Shown one piece after another: positions 29,302-38,145 of a stretch of 64,000 nucleotides of DNA. The stretch comes from Providencia alcalifaciens (GTDB taxonomy: Bacteria > Pseudomonadota > Gammaproteobacteria > Enterobacterales > Enterobacteriaceae). Each line of letters begins with the position of its first letter. Within the stretch, counting starts at the first letter, position 1. The stretch lies in the NCBI RefSeq assembly GCF_020271745.1, contig NZ_CP084296.1, positions 3,596,001 through 3,660,000 on the forward strand, written 5' to 3'. Both the position numbers and the translations under genes were made by a program. A model generated the notes under the pieces. It had not been told where the DNA came from. It made no database searches and was given only the letters and a program-made list of their open reading frames with translations.

Positions 29302-29727
29302 ATGTCTCAATCTTTAAGCATTTATTCAAATGCTCGCTTTATCGCGCTGCGTTTACGTCCAGGGGAAGATGTCATTCTTGCCTTACAACAACAGGTCAAA
29401 CACCATCAGTTGCAAGCCGCATTTATTGCTGGCTGCGTGGGTAGCTTGACCGATGTCGCCTTGCGTTTTGCTGGACAAGAAAATACCCATCTTACCTCAG
29501 GTAAGTTTGAAATTGTTTCACTGATAGGCACCCTTGATGCTCAGGGTGAACATCTGCATTTGGCGGTTTCCGATGAAAACGGACAAATGAGCGGTGGACA
29601 TATGATGCCAGGTTGTACCGTCAGAACCACCCTCGAATTGATTATTGGCGAACTGGAAAATAAAACCTTTACCCGCGAGCCTTGTGCGCTCTCAGGATAT
29701 GAAGAATTGGTCGTCACCTCTCGTTAA
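29302..29727 (+). CDS. PPC/DUF296-domain protein heading the ECF operon
   Basis: This 141-aa single PPC (PCC, DUF296) domain protein has the typical FIAGCVGSLTDVALRFA, HLHLAVSDENGQMSGGHMMPGC and C-terminal SGYEELVV motifs. His residues of the HLHL and GGHM segments are the likely metal-binding site. Bacterial and archaeal members form trimers; the biochemical role is unsettled. The ATG at 29302 has AGGA 8 bases upstream. It is 63 bases before the S-component gene and seems to be the first gene of the operon, so it may be linked to use or sensing of the imported compound. Confidence 0.85.
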   Translation: MSQSLSIYSNARFIALRLRPGEDVILALQQQVKHHQLQAAFIAGCVGSLTDVALRFAGQENTHLTSGKFEIVSLIGTLDAQGEHLHLAVSDENGQMSGGHMMPGCTVRTTLELIIGELENKTFTREPCALSGYEELVVTSR

Positions 29728-29790
29728 TTTTCGTTCTATTTTGATTTTCATTCTGGCTTTAATTTACAACTTATTAGGGATATTTAATTC

Positions 29791-30372
29791 ATGGCAAACT
29801 CGTCAATAATTTCTAGCCGAACGTTGGCTTTAATTGTTTTTTCCATTGCAATCAACATGGTAGTTGGGCAACTAAGCTCCATGTTAAAACTGCCTATCTT
29901 CCTTGATTCTATTGGCACTATTATCTGCGCATTGCTCGCAGGTCCTTGGGCAGCTATTTTTAGTGGCTTAGCGACTAACTTACTTTGGGGTCTTTTAACG
30001 GGGCCTATCGCGGCAGCATTTGCCCCAGTGGCGATGATGATCGGCTTAAGTGCAGGTTTGCTAGCACGTGCTGGTGGTTTTCGTACTCTACCACGCGTTA
30101 TTTTATCGGGAGTGGTGATCACTATCGCACTGATGATTGTCGCCGTGCCTATTCGTACCTACTTATTTGCAGGCACCACCGGTAGCGGAGCAGACTTTTT
30201 TGTGGCTTATTTCCATGCCGTTGGTGAAAACTTATTAGAGTCGGTGGCTATCACCGTTTTAGGCGCTAATATTGCAGATAAGATAATTTCAGCCATTGTG
30301 GCTTGGTTGCTTGTCCGTCGTTTACCTGAGCGCGTTCAGCGTACTTTCCCAAATATGGCTAAAGTGCGCTAG
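29791..30372 (+). CDS. ECF transporter substrate-binding S component
   Basis: This 193-aa integral membrane protein has about six helices and the S-component architecture, with LPIFLDSIGTIICALLAGPWAAIFSGLATNLLWGL in the first third. S components bind a vitamin or similar small molecule and associate with the T and ATPase subunits. It is followed 8 bases later by the T-component gene. The substrate cannot be assigned from the sequence; no vitamin riboswitch was recognised upstream. Confidence 0.82.
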   Translation: MANSSIISSRTLALIVFSIAINMVVGQLSSMLKLPIFLDSIGTIICALLAGPWAAIFSGLATNLLWGLLTGPIAAAFAPVAMMIGLSAGLLARAGGFRTLPRVILSGVVITIALMIVAVPIRTYLFAGTTGSGADFFVAYFHAVGENLLESVAITVLGANIADKIISAIVAWLLVRRLPERVQRTFPNMAKVR

Positions 30373-30380
30373 GGGTTAGA

Positions 30381-31085
30381 ATGCACCCTTTTACCTCGCT
30401 AACCTTATGGGGGTGGCTGAGTGCCACTACCCTTTTTTTACCTTTTGGGCTACCTCTAATCATCGTCGCTTGCAGTATTTTTTTGGCGGTTATTTTATGG
30501 CCAGCCGCCCGCTATCGCTGGAAATTTATTGTCTGGTTTATGGTACCTATGGCCGCAGGGCTTTGGTTGGTGCATGGTGGCTGGTTAAGCCAATTACTTT
30601 CTGGTCCCCATCCTTCTGATATTCAGCAGCAAAAAGCCCTCGCATTATGGTTTAGGTTGCTAGCGATTATTAGTGCCTCTCAATTATGGCTACAATATGT
30701 GCCCACTGAGCGATTTATCCGGGCGCTATTTGCCAGTCGTCTCCCTGCCAGTTTTGCTTATGTGCTTGCAGGTCCACTTTTACTTGTTGAACAACTTCGT
30801 CAGCAGCTTACTACGATTCGTGAAGCTCAGCTTGCCCGAGGGGTTCCCTTAGATGGCCATTTTTGGCAACGGTTAACCACGTTACCCGCCTTATTATTTC
30901 CCCTAGCAAGCCAAGCACTCAGTGAGCTAACCGTCCGAAGTGCTGCTCTTGATATGCGCGGTTTTCGCTACACTCGCCATCGCACCACATTGAATAAACC
31001 TGCGGATAGTCGCCTTCAATATGCATTGCGTCTTGGCTTATTAGCACTGATCGTGATTGAAGCAGGGGTGACGCTATGTTGGTAA
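30381..31085 (+). CDS. ECF transporter transmembrane T component (EcfT/CbiQ-like)
   Basis: This 234-aa membrane protein of the EcfT/CbiQ family has the two cytoplasmic Ala/Met-Arg-Gly coupling motifs that contact the ATPases (QLARG near residue 154 and LDMRG near 195). The ATG at 30381 follows AGGGG. The 3' end overlaps the ATPase gene by 10 bases. It should form the energy-coupling module with the two ATPases. Confidence 0.87.
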   Translation: MHPFTSLTLWGWLSATTLFLPFGLPLIIVACSIFLAVILWPAARYRWKFIVWFMVPMAAGLWLVHGGWLSQLLSGPHPSDIQQQKALALWFRLLAIISASQLWLQYVPTERFIRALFASRLPASFAYVLAGPLLLVEQLRQQLTTIREAQLARGVPLDGHFWQRLTTLPALLFPLASQALSELTVRSAALDMRGFRYTRHRTTLNKPADSRLQYALRLGLLALIVIEAGVTLCW

Positions 31086-31942
31086 ACATGACGGAAAATA
31101 GGATGGTAAGTCTACAGCAACTAACGTTTACGCCTCAAGGCAGCGAGAAACCTATCCTGTCAGAGATTAACCTAGCCCTATCACACGGAAATTGGCATTG
31201 TGTGTTAGGCGGAAATGGTAGCGGTAAAACCACATTAGCCCAACTGTTAGCGGGTTGGTTACCTGATCAGTTAACCGGAAATGTCACTGGTAATGGCATG
31301 ATCCTTGCTCAACCATTAGGTGAGCAATCTTTAGTTGAACTCTCTATTGAACGTCAACTCGTGCAACAATCGCCGCAGTTGCAACTTTCTGGCTGTACAT
31401 TTACCGTTGAGCAAGAAGTGGCTTTTGGACCCGAAAATTTGGGGCTTCCACCTGAAGAAATCGTTCAACGGGTTGAACAGGCTCTTGAGTTAACCTTCAG
31501 CCAAAATTTGCGCACTCGTCACCCTGCAACACTCTCTGGCGGGGAAGCTCAGCGCGTTGTATTGGCGAGTGCTCTTGCTATGCAACCACGATTATTACTA
31601 TTGGATGAAGCCTTTAGCCGCTTAACACCCGCAGCCATACATCGATTACTCACTCAATTAAAAAATTACAGTGAACACACCGGTTGTTGTGTGGTCCTGT
31701 TTGAACGGCATTTACTCCCCGCGCTGCATTTTTGCGATAATTTTTCGTTGCTTGAGCAAGGCATTATTACCGCTCAAGGGGATATTGACGCCGTATTTTT
31801 ACCCGCACAACAGACAATCAATATGCCGGATGCGTGGCGTGTTGTCGGGAAATTAATGGAACGTGGCTGTTGGCATTCTCCAGTGCCTCGCAATGAGCAA
31901 CAACTGATTCAAGGTATTGAGGCTTGTTATGCTGCAAATTAA
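31076..31942 (+). CDS. ECF transporter ATP-binding protein 1
   Basis: This 288-aa ABC ATPase has Walker A GGNGSGKTTL (near residue 45), a Q-loop region, signature LSGGEAQRV (near 155) and Walker B LLLLDEAFS (near 177), all intact. GGGG lies 7 bases before the ATG at 31076. It overlaps the T-component gene and the next ATPase gene (by 14 bases), so it is translationally coupled. Confidence 0.9.
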   Translation: MLVNMTENRMVSLQQLTFTPQGSEKPILSEINLALSHGNWHCVLGGNGSGKTTLAQLLAGWLPDQLTGNVTGNGMILAQPLGEQSLVELSIERQLVQQSPQLQLSGCTFTVEQEVAFGPENLGLPPEEIVQRVEQALELTFSQNLRTRHPATLSGGEAQRVVLASALAMQPRLLLLDEAFSRLTPAAIHRLLTQLKNYSEHTGCCVVLFERHLLPALHFCDNFSLLEQGIITAQGDIDAVFLPAQQTINMPDAWRVVGKLMERGCWHSPVPRNEQQLIQGIEACYAAN

Positions 31943-32729
31943 TCAATTAAGCTTTCAATATACTCCGAAAACCACACATGCCATTGAGGATCTCACACTT
32001 ACACTGCACACAGGGGAATGGGTGGCGTTGGTGGGTGATAATGGTGCAGGAAAATCCACCTTGTTGCGTTTAATGGCTGGTTTATTACCGCCGTCTTGTG
32101 GGGAGGTTGATTTTAATCAACAACCTATCAGTGGATTGAAAGCAGCTGAACGCGCTCAACAGATTGGGATTTTATTCCAAGAAGCTGAAAAACAGATTTT
32201 TCACAGCTCGGTGAAAGATGAGATTATGTTTGGATTACGCCGCCAAAAATTATCCTCATCGGATACTGCTGAAAAATTAGAGCGAGCTTTAACTCTCTGC
32301 CATTTAACGGATGTTGCGGATAAACATCCACTTGATTTACATTCAGCTCAGCGGCGAATGGTCGCCGTGGCCTGTTTAACCGCTGTTCAGCCTAAATTAC
32401 TGCTGTTAGATGAACCAAGCCGAGATTTCGATATACAGTGGTTAGGGTATTTTGAACACTGGCTCGATTATCAAAAACAATTGGGTACTACGGTTGTCAC
32501 TATCAGCCATGATTTGGATTTTGCAGCCCGCCATTTTTCTCGTGCAATACATTTATCCCAAGGTCGCTTAGTAGCAGATGGTAATATTACGACGGTATTA
32601 CGCCACCATGAGTTACAGCCAGATTCCGTTTTGCCATCCCCTACTTTGCATTCACTCAGTCATCAGCTAAATCTACCTATCGAAAGCCAAGCTGATCATT
32701 GGGTTCAGCAATTTTTGGCACACTCATGA
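31929..32729 (+). CDS. ECF transporter ATP-binding protein 2 (degenerate signature)
   Basis: This 266-aa ABC ATPase has Walker A VGDNGAGKST (near residue 36) and Walker B LLLLDEPSRDF (near 160) intact, but the signature reads DLHSAQRRM instead of LSGGQ. This suggests that one of the two ATP sites formed by the pair is weak or inactive. The ATG at 31929 follows GAGG at 7 bases; the upstream TTG at 31917 is not needed. It is the last gene of the operon. Confidence 0.9.
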   Translation: MLQINQLSFQYTPKTTHAIEDLTLTLHTGEWVALVGDNGAGKSTLLRLMAGLLPPSCGEVDFNQQPISGLKAAERAQQIGILFQEAEKQIFHSSVKDEIMFGLRRQKLSSSDTAEKLERALTLCHLTDVADKHPLDLHSAQRRMVAVACLTAVQPKLLLLDEPSRDFDIQWLGYFEHWLDYQKQLGTTVVTISHDLDFAARHFSRAIHLSQGRLVADGNITTVLRHHELQPDSVLPSPTLHSLSHQLNLPIESQADHWVQQFLAHS

Positions 32730-32744
32730 TTTAAAAATAAAAAA

Positions 32745-32767
32745 ATAGCCTGCGATTGGCAGGCTAT
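32745..32767 (-). terminator. 23-nt hairpin, copy 1, terminator of purC side
   Basis: ATAGCCTGC/GCAGGCTAT form a 9-bp stem around GATTG. On the minus strand it is followed by TTTTTTATTTTT, a good terminator for purC. An identical 23-nt copy occurs at 32908-32930. Confidence 0.7.
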
Positions 32768-32771
32768 CAGA

Positions 32772-32896
32772 CCATTGACAAACCCATCAGGTTTGGAAAT
32801 GGCTCGTTTGGGTTGTAAAATTAACGAGGAAAATCAATTTATTGATTTTCGCCTGATAACACAAAGAGGGAAAAACCACGCTTTTATCCCTCTTTG
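32772..32896. repeat. Cluster of further hairpins in the ECF-purC gap
   Basis: Between the two 23-nt copies are CCATT..CAAACC-catca-GGTTTG..AATGG (32772-32801), AAAATCAAT/ATTGATTTT (32830-32849) and CAAAGAGGGA/TCCCTCTTTG (32862-32871/32887-32896). Together with the two copies, five stem-loops lie in about 190 bases with no ORF. Confidence 0.55.
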
Positions 32897-32907
32897 TCAT
32901 CAACCTC

Positions 32908-32930
32908 ATAGCCTGCGATTGGCAGGCTAT
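32908..32930. repeat. 23-nt hairpin, copy 2 (exact repeat)
   Basis: This is identical to 32745-32767. It lies 31 bases after the purC stop on the minus strand and lacks a U-tract, so by itself it is not a classical terminator. Confidence 0.7.
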
Positions 32931-32960
32931 CATTGTTTATCTCAATAAGATTTTAGAAAC

Positions 32961-33674
32961 TTAATCGAGTTTAACACCGATACGACGAGCGACTTCTTCG
33001 TAAGCTTCAATCAAGCCACCGAGGCTTTGACGGAAACGGTCTTTATCCATTTTGTTCAGGGTTTCTTTATCCCATAAACGGCTACCGTCTGGTGAGAATT
33101 CATCACCCAGTACTACTTCGCCATTAAATAGACCAAACTCCAGTTTGAAGTCAACTAAGATCAAACCTGCGTCCGCAAAAATCTTGCTTAAAACATCGTT
33201 CGCTTTGTAGCTTAGCTCGCGCATTTTTGCTAAGTTTTCTTTGCTCACCCAACCAAACGTTTCACAGTAAGATTCGTTCACCATTGGGTCATGTTTAGCG
33301 TCATCTTTCAGGAATAAGTCGAACAGAGGCGGGTTTAAAATCATCCCTTCTTCAACACCAAGGCGCTTAACCAGAGAACCTGCCGCGCGGTTACGGATAA
33401 CACATTCAACCGGCACCATATCCAGTTTTTTAACCAATGCTTCAGTATCAGATAATAAGGCTTCCATCTGTGTAGGAATGCCAGCTTCTTGCAACTTAGT
33501 CATGATGAAATGGTTAAATTTGTTATTAACCATTCCCTTACGGTCAAACTGTTCGATACGCTCGCCATCGAGTGCTGATGTATCATTACGGAACTCCAGA
33601 ACTAATAAATCTGGATCCTCTGTGGTATAGACCGTTTTTGCCTTGCCACGATACAACTCAGCTTTCTTTTGCAT
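32961..33674 (-). CDS. purC: PurC, SAICAR synthase
   Basis: PurC joins aspartate to CAIR using ATP in purine biosynthesis. The 237-aa length equals that of E. coli. The N-terminal [27 protein letters not shown] (near residue 94) and DFKLEFG (near 175) are present. The ATG at 33674 has GGAG upstream and matches the family; the open frame to 33776 is leader. It is preceded by a long leader of about 190 nt and a PurR-boxed promoter. In E. coli purC is adjacent to bamC; here an unknown gene lies between. Confidence 0.97.
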   Translation of the reverse strand: MQKKAELYRGKAKTVYTTEDPDLLVLEFRNDTSALDGERIEQFDRKGMVNNKFNHFIMTKLQEAGIPTQMEALLSDTEALVKKLDMVPVECVIRNRAAGSLVKRLGVEEGMILNPPLFDLFLKDDAKHDPMVNESYCETFGWVSKENLAKMRELSYKANDVLSKIFADAGLILVDFKLEFGLFNGEVVLGDEFSPDGSRLWDKETLNKMDKDRFRQSLGGLIEAYEEVARRIGVKLD

Positions 33675-33871
33675 CTTAAACACTCCAGGGATGTGATTAC
33701 ACTCAATAGAAATCAACCTGCACAGCAGATTCAGATAAGTAACAGTAGAATAAACCGCAAAAAATAGCGGATTCATTGTTAATTTTCTGCTCTGATTCAG
33801 TCAGTTATCCAAAAATTATTGATACAGAGCTAACTAACTGATATTCAATATTTTATGATTAACTGCTATTT

Positions 33872-33910
33872 ATGATAATAAAATTCTCGCGCATACGCAA
33901 ACGATTACTT
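33872..33910 (-). promoter_or_regulatory. purC promoter with PurR box
   Basis: On the plus strand ACGCAAACGATTACTT (33895-33910) matches 13 of 16 of the PurR consensus. Read on the minus strand it contains TTGCGT as -35 (33895-33900), 17 bases from TATCAT (33872-33877) as -10, so PurR would cover the -35. Confidence 0.7.
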
Positions 33911-33983
33911 GGCTGCAAATACTGATTTTTTGTCCATTTGTTTCACTGAGAATTTTATGATTGATAGGTGCGCAGGTGGGTAG

Positions 33984-34661
33984 TTAAAGTAATGGATATT
34001 TGCTGATCACAATCAGTTTGTGGGTATATACGTCGATATCTCTACCCCAAAGTTGATTGACCCATTGCTCAAAGAATTCAGATTCAGTATGGATTTGTGT
34101 TAGTGGCCTGTCTTCGAGCGTGTCATCGGAAGCATAAATATAATAGCCTTGATAAAATGCCCAAGAAATCATGATTTCCCAGAAGCGTTGCCCATCACGA
34201 GTATGCTCTTCATCCGTTACCATGATGCTATGATTATCGAGCAAATGAATGAAAAATACTCGAGGTAAATCTCCAATATTATTCCGGTGTAGATGGGATA
34301 TAGTGCGCCAAACTTTAATCTGAGTACATGTGGTTTCACCAAAGACAATATCCGTACGGAATCTCAGCTCCAGCAAGTAAACTGTTTCTGGTATTCCCTC
34401 CATCGCTAATAATCGATATTGTTCTTTTTTGAGTGACTTAACTAACCGATATCCCTTAGGGATAACATAGCCCGGTAAATCAAAGTCCACAACTCCATCT
34501 CGAATAAAGCTTTCCGTATGGCTCTGATTATTTTCGGTACTGCGTAATTTATAATTAAATTCAGCTCCTGATATTTGTCTTGGCATCGAAGTACTATCAC
34601 TCTTAGTCGTTGGTTTAGATGCGTTATTATCCACGACTTTTCCCTCACTGTTAGACTTCAT
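33984..34661 (-). CDS. Unknown 225-aa protein between purC and bamC
   Basis: This protein has a Ser/Thr/Lys/Asn-rich, probably disordered N-terminus of about 35 residues. A globular region from about 60 to the end is rich in aromatic residues (VWRTISHLHRNN, HLLDNHSIMVTDEEHTRDGQRFWEIMISWAFYQGYYIYASDD, FFEQWVNQLWG). There is no signal peptide and no membrane segment. I do not recognise a family. It is not in the E. coli purC-bamC interval. The ATG at 34661 is assumed; the Shine-Dalgarno sequence is not strong. Confidence 0.65.
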   Translation of the reverse strand: MKSNSEGKVVDNNASKPTTKSDSTSMPRQISGAEFNYKLRSTENNQSHTESFIRDGVVDFDLPGYVIPKGYRLVKSLKKEQYRLLAMEGIPETVYLLELRFRTDIVFGETTCTQIKVWRTISHLHRNNIGDLPRVFFIHLLDNHSIMVTDEEHTRDGQRFWEIMISWAFYQGYYIYASDDTLEDRPLTQIHTESEFFEQWVNQLWGRDIDVYTHKLIVISKYPLL

Positions 34662-34754
34662 TGACTGACGTATATCCGAAAAATAGCCTCTAATACATTC
34701 ACCGTTAGAGTGACTATTAAGCGGTTTTATTACGTTTACATCACGTTTTTACCT

Positions 34755-34788
34755 GAAAAAAAACGCCATCCCATAGGACGGCGTTTTC
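34755..34788 (-). terminator. Terminator of bamC
   Basis: AAAACGCCGTCC-TATG-GGATGGCGTTTTTTTT on the minus strand: long stem and strong U-tract. Confidence 0.88.
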
Positions 34789-34821
34789 ACTTGATAGAAC
34801 AAATAAGTTAGCTATGTAAAC

Positions 34822-35874
34822 TTATTTTTTAGTCGGTGCTTTACTGAAAGCGGCTTTCAGTGCGGCGACCATTTCATCATTCTGTTTCTGAGTCAATGGC
34901 ACGCCTTTGGTGTTGATAAACTGTAGGCTACTACGGTTATTCAAATCACCCACTTGGACTTTATAGTCATCTTCCGATACCGATGGGTCATCAATACCCA
35001 GCGCTTGCCATTCGGAGCTGCTCAAGCCTTTGTAAGTCACCATGACGGAACCTGCTGAACGGCTACGGTCGCCCACTTTCATACCAACGCTTTCTAATGC
35101 GTGTGGTAAACGCTCCCAAACTGCATCGTACGGCGCACGTACGATAACTACTGGTAAGCCAGTATCATTGCTGCCGGTTTGAACATCAATGATGCCATAG
35201 GCGCTTTGCAGGCTATTTTTACTTGAAGTGTCACGCAGGGTGTACAGAGCGTCGGTTAAATCGTTTAATAACAGTTTGTTATAACGTTGAATTTCCGCTG
35301 CATCTGTCACCGTTTCATCACCTTGGCGTAAGCCTAAGTTAGTCACCGTTAAAGCAATCATGCCATTTTCTGGCTGAACAGTGACTTTATGACGGCTCTC
35401 TAATGGGACGTTTTCGTCTGCACGATCCCATTTAATCCAGTCAGTCTCGATAAAGCGAGAACCATCGTTCTTCGTAGAGACTGGGATCCCACGCTGTTCT
35501 AAAATCATGGTCACTTGTGACCATAACGCATTATTTTCAGGAGTATTATCTAGCAACAAACGGCTGGCTTCTGCGCTGTTTTCAGTGCGTGAACCGGCTA
35601 ATTGTGAAATCGTCAGTACTGGTGGGCGAATATCTAACGCTTTCCCAACCGCCCCTGTTGAGGTGGTTTTAGGAATATCATATTCACCATTAGTTGCTGG
35701 TAAAGTGATCCCCTGCGGCGCATTCAGCACTTTCAATGGCGCAGCATTAAGATATTCCTCATCACCACTGACCTGACGTTTATAGCGCTGATCGCTGGAG
35801 CAGGCTGCCAGTAACACGACAAGTGACAGGCCAGCAACCTTCATAACCTTCGATTTTTGCAATAATGTTGCCAT
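34822..35874 (-). CDS. bamC: BamC, outer-membrane assembly lipoprotein
   Basis: BamC is an accessory lipoprotein of the BAM complex that folds outer-membrane beta-barrels. The 350-aa protein has the lipobox LLAACSSD (Cys near residue 25), the conserved unstructured segment YKRQVSGDEEYL...VGKALDIRPP that binds BamD, and two helix-grip domains (KVGDLNNRSSLQFI near the end). It follows dapA by 16 bases, as in the E. coli dapA-bamC operon. Confidence 0.96.
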   Translation of the reverse strand: MATLLQKSKVMKVAGLSLVVLLAACSSDQRYKRQVSGDEEYLNAAPLKVLNAPQGITLPATNGEYDIPKTTSTGAVGKALDIRPPVLTISQLAGSRTENSAEASRLLLDNTPENNALWSQVTMILEQRGIPVSTKNDGSRFIETDWIKWDRADENVPLESRHKVTVQPENGMIALTVTNLGLRQGDETVTDAAEIQRYNKLLLNDLTDALYTLRDTSSKNSLQSAYGIIDVQTGSNDTGLPVVIVRAPYDAVWERLPHALESVGMKVGDRSRSAGSVMVTYKGLSSSEWQALGIDDPSVSEDDYKVQVGDLNNRSSLQFINTKGVPLTQKQNDEMVAALKAAFSKAPTKK

Positions 35875-35890
35875 TAAAATTCCCTAAATT

Positions 35891-36799
35891 TTACAGTAAA
35901 CCTGCGAGTTTCAAGGCATCTTCAATCTTTTGCTGTCCAGATACAGTTAACGGTGTCATTGGTAACCGTAAAGTATCATCCGCAATAAGACCTAAACGAT
36001 GACAAGCCCATTTCGCAGGGATTGGATTCGGCTCAACAAATAACTGATGATGAAGTCCCATCAGCTGTTTATTCAATTCACGGGCCTCAGTATATTTGCC
36101 CGCAAGCGCTAAGTCACACATTTTTACCATCTGCGCAGCCGCGACGTTGGATGTGACCGAAATGACGCCCTTTCCACCGAGTTGCATAAAATCAAGTGCG
36201 GTTGCATCATCGCCAGAAAGCAGAACAAAATGGTCATCAACCAACTCTTTGATTTGATGAACACGTGCTAAGTTCCCTGTAGCTTCTTTAATTGCCACAA
36301 TATTCGCCAATTTCGCCAAGCGGCCCACAGTTTCAGGTAATAAATCACACCCAGTACGCGATGGTACATTATAAAGAACTTGTGGCAAGCTGGTGTTTTC
36401 TGAAATCGCTTTAAAATGCTGATATAAGCCTTCTTGTGACGGTCTATTATAATAAGGCGTTACTGTTAGGCACGCAACTACGCCACTGTTTTCAAACTCA
36501 TTTGTTAGCAAAATCGCTTCTGCGGTCGCATTTGCACCTGTTCCCGCTATAATTGGGATACGGCCATCAGCTAACTCAAGCGTCACTTTCACTACATCAA
36601 CATGCTCTTTATGGTTTAATGTTGCTGATTCCCCAGTTGTTCCCACTGATACTATCGCAGAGGTTTTATTTGCGACATGGTAATCCACCAGCTGTTTTAA
36701 GCTTTTTCTATCAACGTTACCCGCTGAATCCATTGGTGTGATCACAGCAACAATACTGCCTTGTAAAAAGTCTTTGTAGTTTACGTTTTGATTAGCCAT
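35891..36799 (-). CDS. dapA: DapA, 4-hydroxy-tetrahydrodipicolinate synthase
   Basis: DapA condenses aspartate semialdehyde and pyruvate in the lysine/DAP pathway. The 302-aa TIM barrel has [14 protein letters not shown] near residue 53, the catalytic Tyr in [10 protein letters not shown] and the Schiff-base Lys in AIKEATGN (near 170). The N-terminus is about 10 residues longer than in E. coli; the ATG at 36799 has GGGGG 8 bases upstream, which supports it. It is divergent from gcvR. Confidence 0.97.
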   Translation of the reverse strand: MANQNVNYKDFLQGSIVAVITPMDSAGNVDRKSLKQLVDYHVANKTSAIVSVGTTGESATLNHKEHVDVVKVTLELADGRIPIIAGTGANATAEAILLTNEFENSGVVACLTVTPYYNRPSQEGLYQHFKAISENTSLPQVLYNVPSRTGCDLLPETVGRLAKLANIVAIKEATGNLARVHQIKELVDDHFVLLSGDDATALDFMQLGGKGVISVTSNVAAAQMVKMCDLALAGKYTEARELNKQLMGLHHQLFVEPNPIPAKWACHRLGLIADDTLRLPMTPLTVSGQQKIEDALKLAGLL

Positions 36800-37048
36800 C
36801 GCAATGCCCCCTAAATAGATGAGTTTCCATGTTACGTTTTCATTTCACAGAAGAAAACCACCCAAACGCAAGATTTTAATGAATTTTGTTAATGCCAGTG
36901 ACATTAACTTAAATAGAAGTAATAATTCACCCACATTTGTCGCAAGAGTGAATTGCCCCACTTGGCAGATTCATAATTTTATGGTTTCCTTACCACCATC
37001 CTGAGTCAATATCATTGACCTAAATTTAGTCAAAATAAGGAAGATACT

Positions 37049-37606
37049 TTGCCTAAGACTGAACCGCAATTTCTTGTTATTACTGCGCTGGGAACAGATC
37101 GTCCGGGCATTGTGAATACAATTACACGCCTTGTCAGTGAATGTGATTGTAATATTGAGGATAGTCGACTCGCTATGTTTGGCGAGGAATTTACTTTTAT
37201 AATGATGTTATCCGGCAGTTGGAATGCTATCACTCTTCTGGAGGCGATTTTACCGACTAAAGGGGCAGAGTTAGATTTGCTGATTGTGATGAAACGCACG
37301 CAAAGCGTGCAAAAAACCTACTACCCGTCTACTGTAACAGTAAATGTGATGGTGGATGATGCGCCACGTATTATTGAACAATTTACTAATTTGTTTACCA
37401 CTCAACAGTGCAACATCGCAGAATTAATTTCTAAAACACAGCCTGCAAATGATACACAACCGGCTCAATTGGAAATCCAAATTACAGCCCATGACCCACT
37501 AGATGATAATGGCATAATTATAAAGAATAAATTTCAACAACTATGTACAATGCTAAATGCCAAAGGCAACATCAGTATTGTTAACAACCCCAAAATGCAG
37601 AGTTAA
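37049..37606 (+). CDS. gcvR: GcvR, glycine cleavage system regulator (TTG start)
   Basis: GcvR is an ACT-domain protein that binds GcvA and blocks activation of gcvTHP when glycine is low. The 185-aa protein has two ACT domains (FLVITALGTDRPGIVNTITRLVSECDCNIEDSR; the second from about residue 92). Homology begins before any ATG, and TTG at 37049 has AAGGA 7 bases upstream, so TTG is the start. It is divergent from dapA, followed closely by bcp, as in E. coli. Confidence 0.92.
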   Translation: MPKTEPQFLVITALGTDRPGIVNTITRLVSECDCNIEDSRLAMFGEEFTFIMMLSGSWNAITLLEAILPTKGAELDLLIVMKRTQSVQKTYYPSTVTVNVMVDDAPRIIEQFTNLFTTQQCNIAELISKTQPANDTQPAQLEIQITAHDPLDDNGIIIKNKFQQLCTMLNAKGNISIVNNPKMQS

Positions 37607-37620
37607 CGGAGATATATGTA

Positions 37621-38091
37621 ATGAACCCATTGAAAGCCGGTGATAAGGCGCCTCAATTTAGCCTTCCTGACCAAGATGGTGAAATCATCAATCTTTCTGA
37701 TTTCCAGGGTCAACGCGTATTAGTTTACTTTTATCCTAAAGCGATGACTCCAGGCTGTACAGTTCAAGCATGTGGACTGCGTGATGAGATGGATACACTA
37801 AAAGCAAAAGGTGTCGAAGTTTTAGGTATTAGTACAGACAAACCAGAAAAATTGGCTCGTTTCGCTGAAAAAGAGTTATTAAACTTCACACTATTATCCG
37901 ATGAAGATCATCAAACTTGTGAACAATTTGGTGTGTGGGGTGAAAAACAATTTATGGGCAAAACTTATGACGGTATCCACCGCATTAGTTTCCTTGTCGA
38001 TGCAAATGGTACCATCGAGCACGTATTTGACGATTTCAAAACCAGTAATCACCATGAACTTGTATTAGCGTATATCAACGCTCACGCCTAA
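37621..38091 (+). CDS. bcp: Bcp, thiol peroxidase (peroxiredoxin Q)
   Basis: This thioredoxin-dependent atypical peroxiredoxin reduces hydroperoxides. The 156-aa length equals that of E. coli. The peroxidatic and resolving Cys are in MTPGCTVQACGLRD (about residues 46 and 51). It is very close to E. coli Bcp throughout (NFTLLSDEDH, GKTYDGIHRISFLVD). It lies 14 bases after gcvR and is probably co-transcribed. Confidence 0.96.
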   Translation: MNPLKAGDKAPQFSLPDQDGEIINLSDFQGQRVLVYFYPKAMTPGCTVQACGLRDEMDTLKAKGVEVLGISTDKPEKLARFAEKELLNFTLLSDEDHQTCEQFGVWGEKQFMGKTYDGIHRISFLVDANGTIEHVFDDFKTSNHHELVLAYINAHA

Positions 38092-38096
38092 TGACT

Positions 38097-38127
38097 AAAA
38101 AGGGATGCTAATTTAGCACCCCTTTTT
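38097..38127. terminator. Bidirectional terminator between bcp and perM
   Basis: AAAAAGGGATGCTAA / TTAGCACCCCTTTTTT form a stem of about 10 bp with one mismatch, A-run on one side and T-run on the other. Confidence 0.85.
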
Positions 38128-38145
38128 TCTTAATGACTCTCTTTT

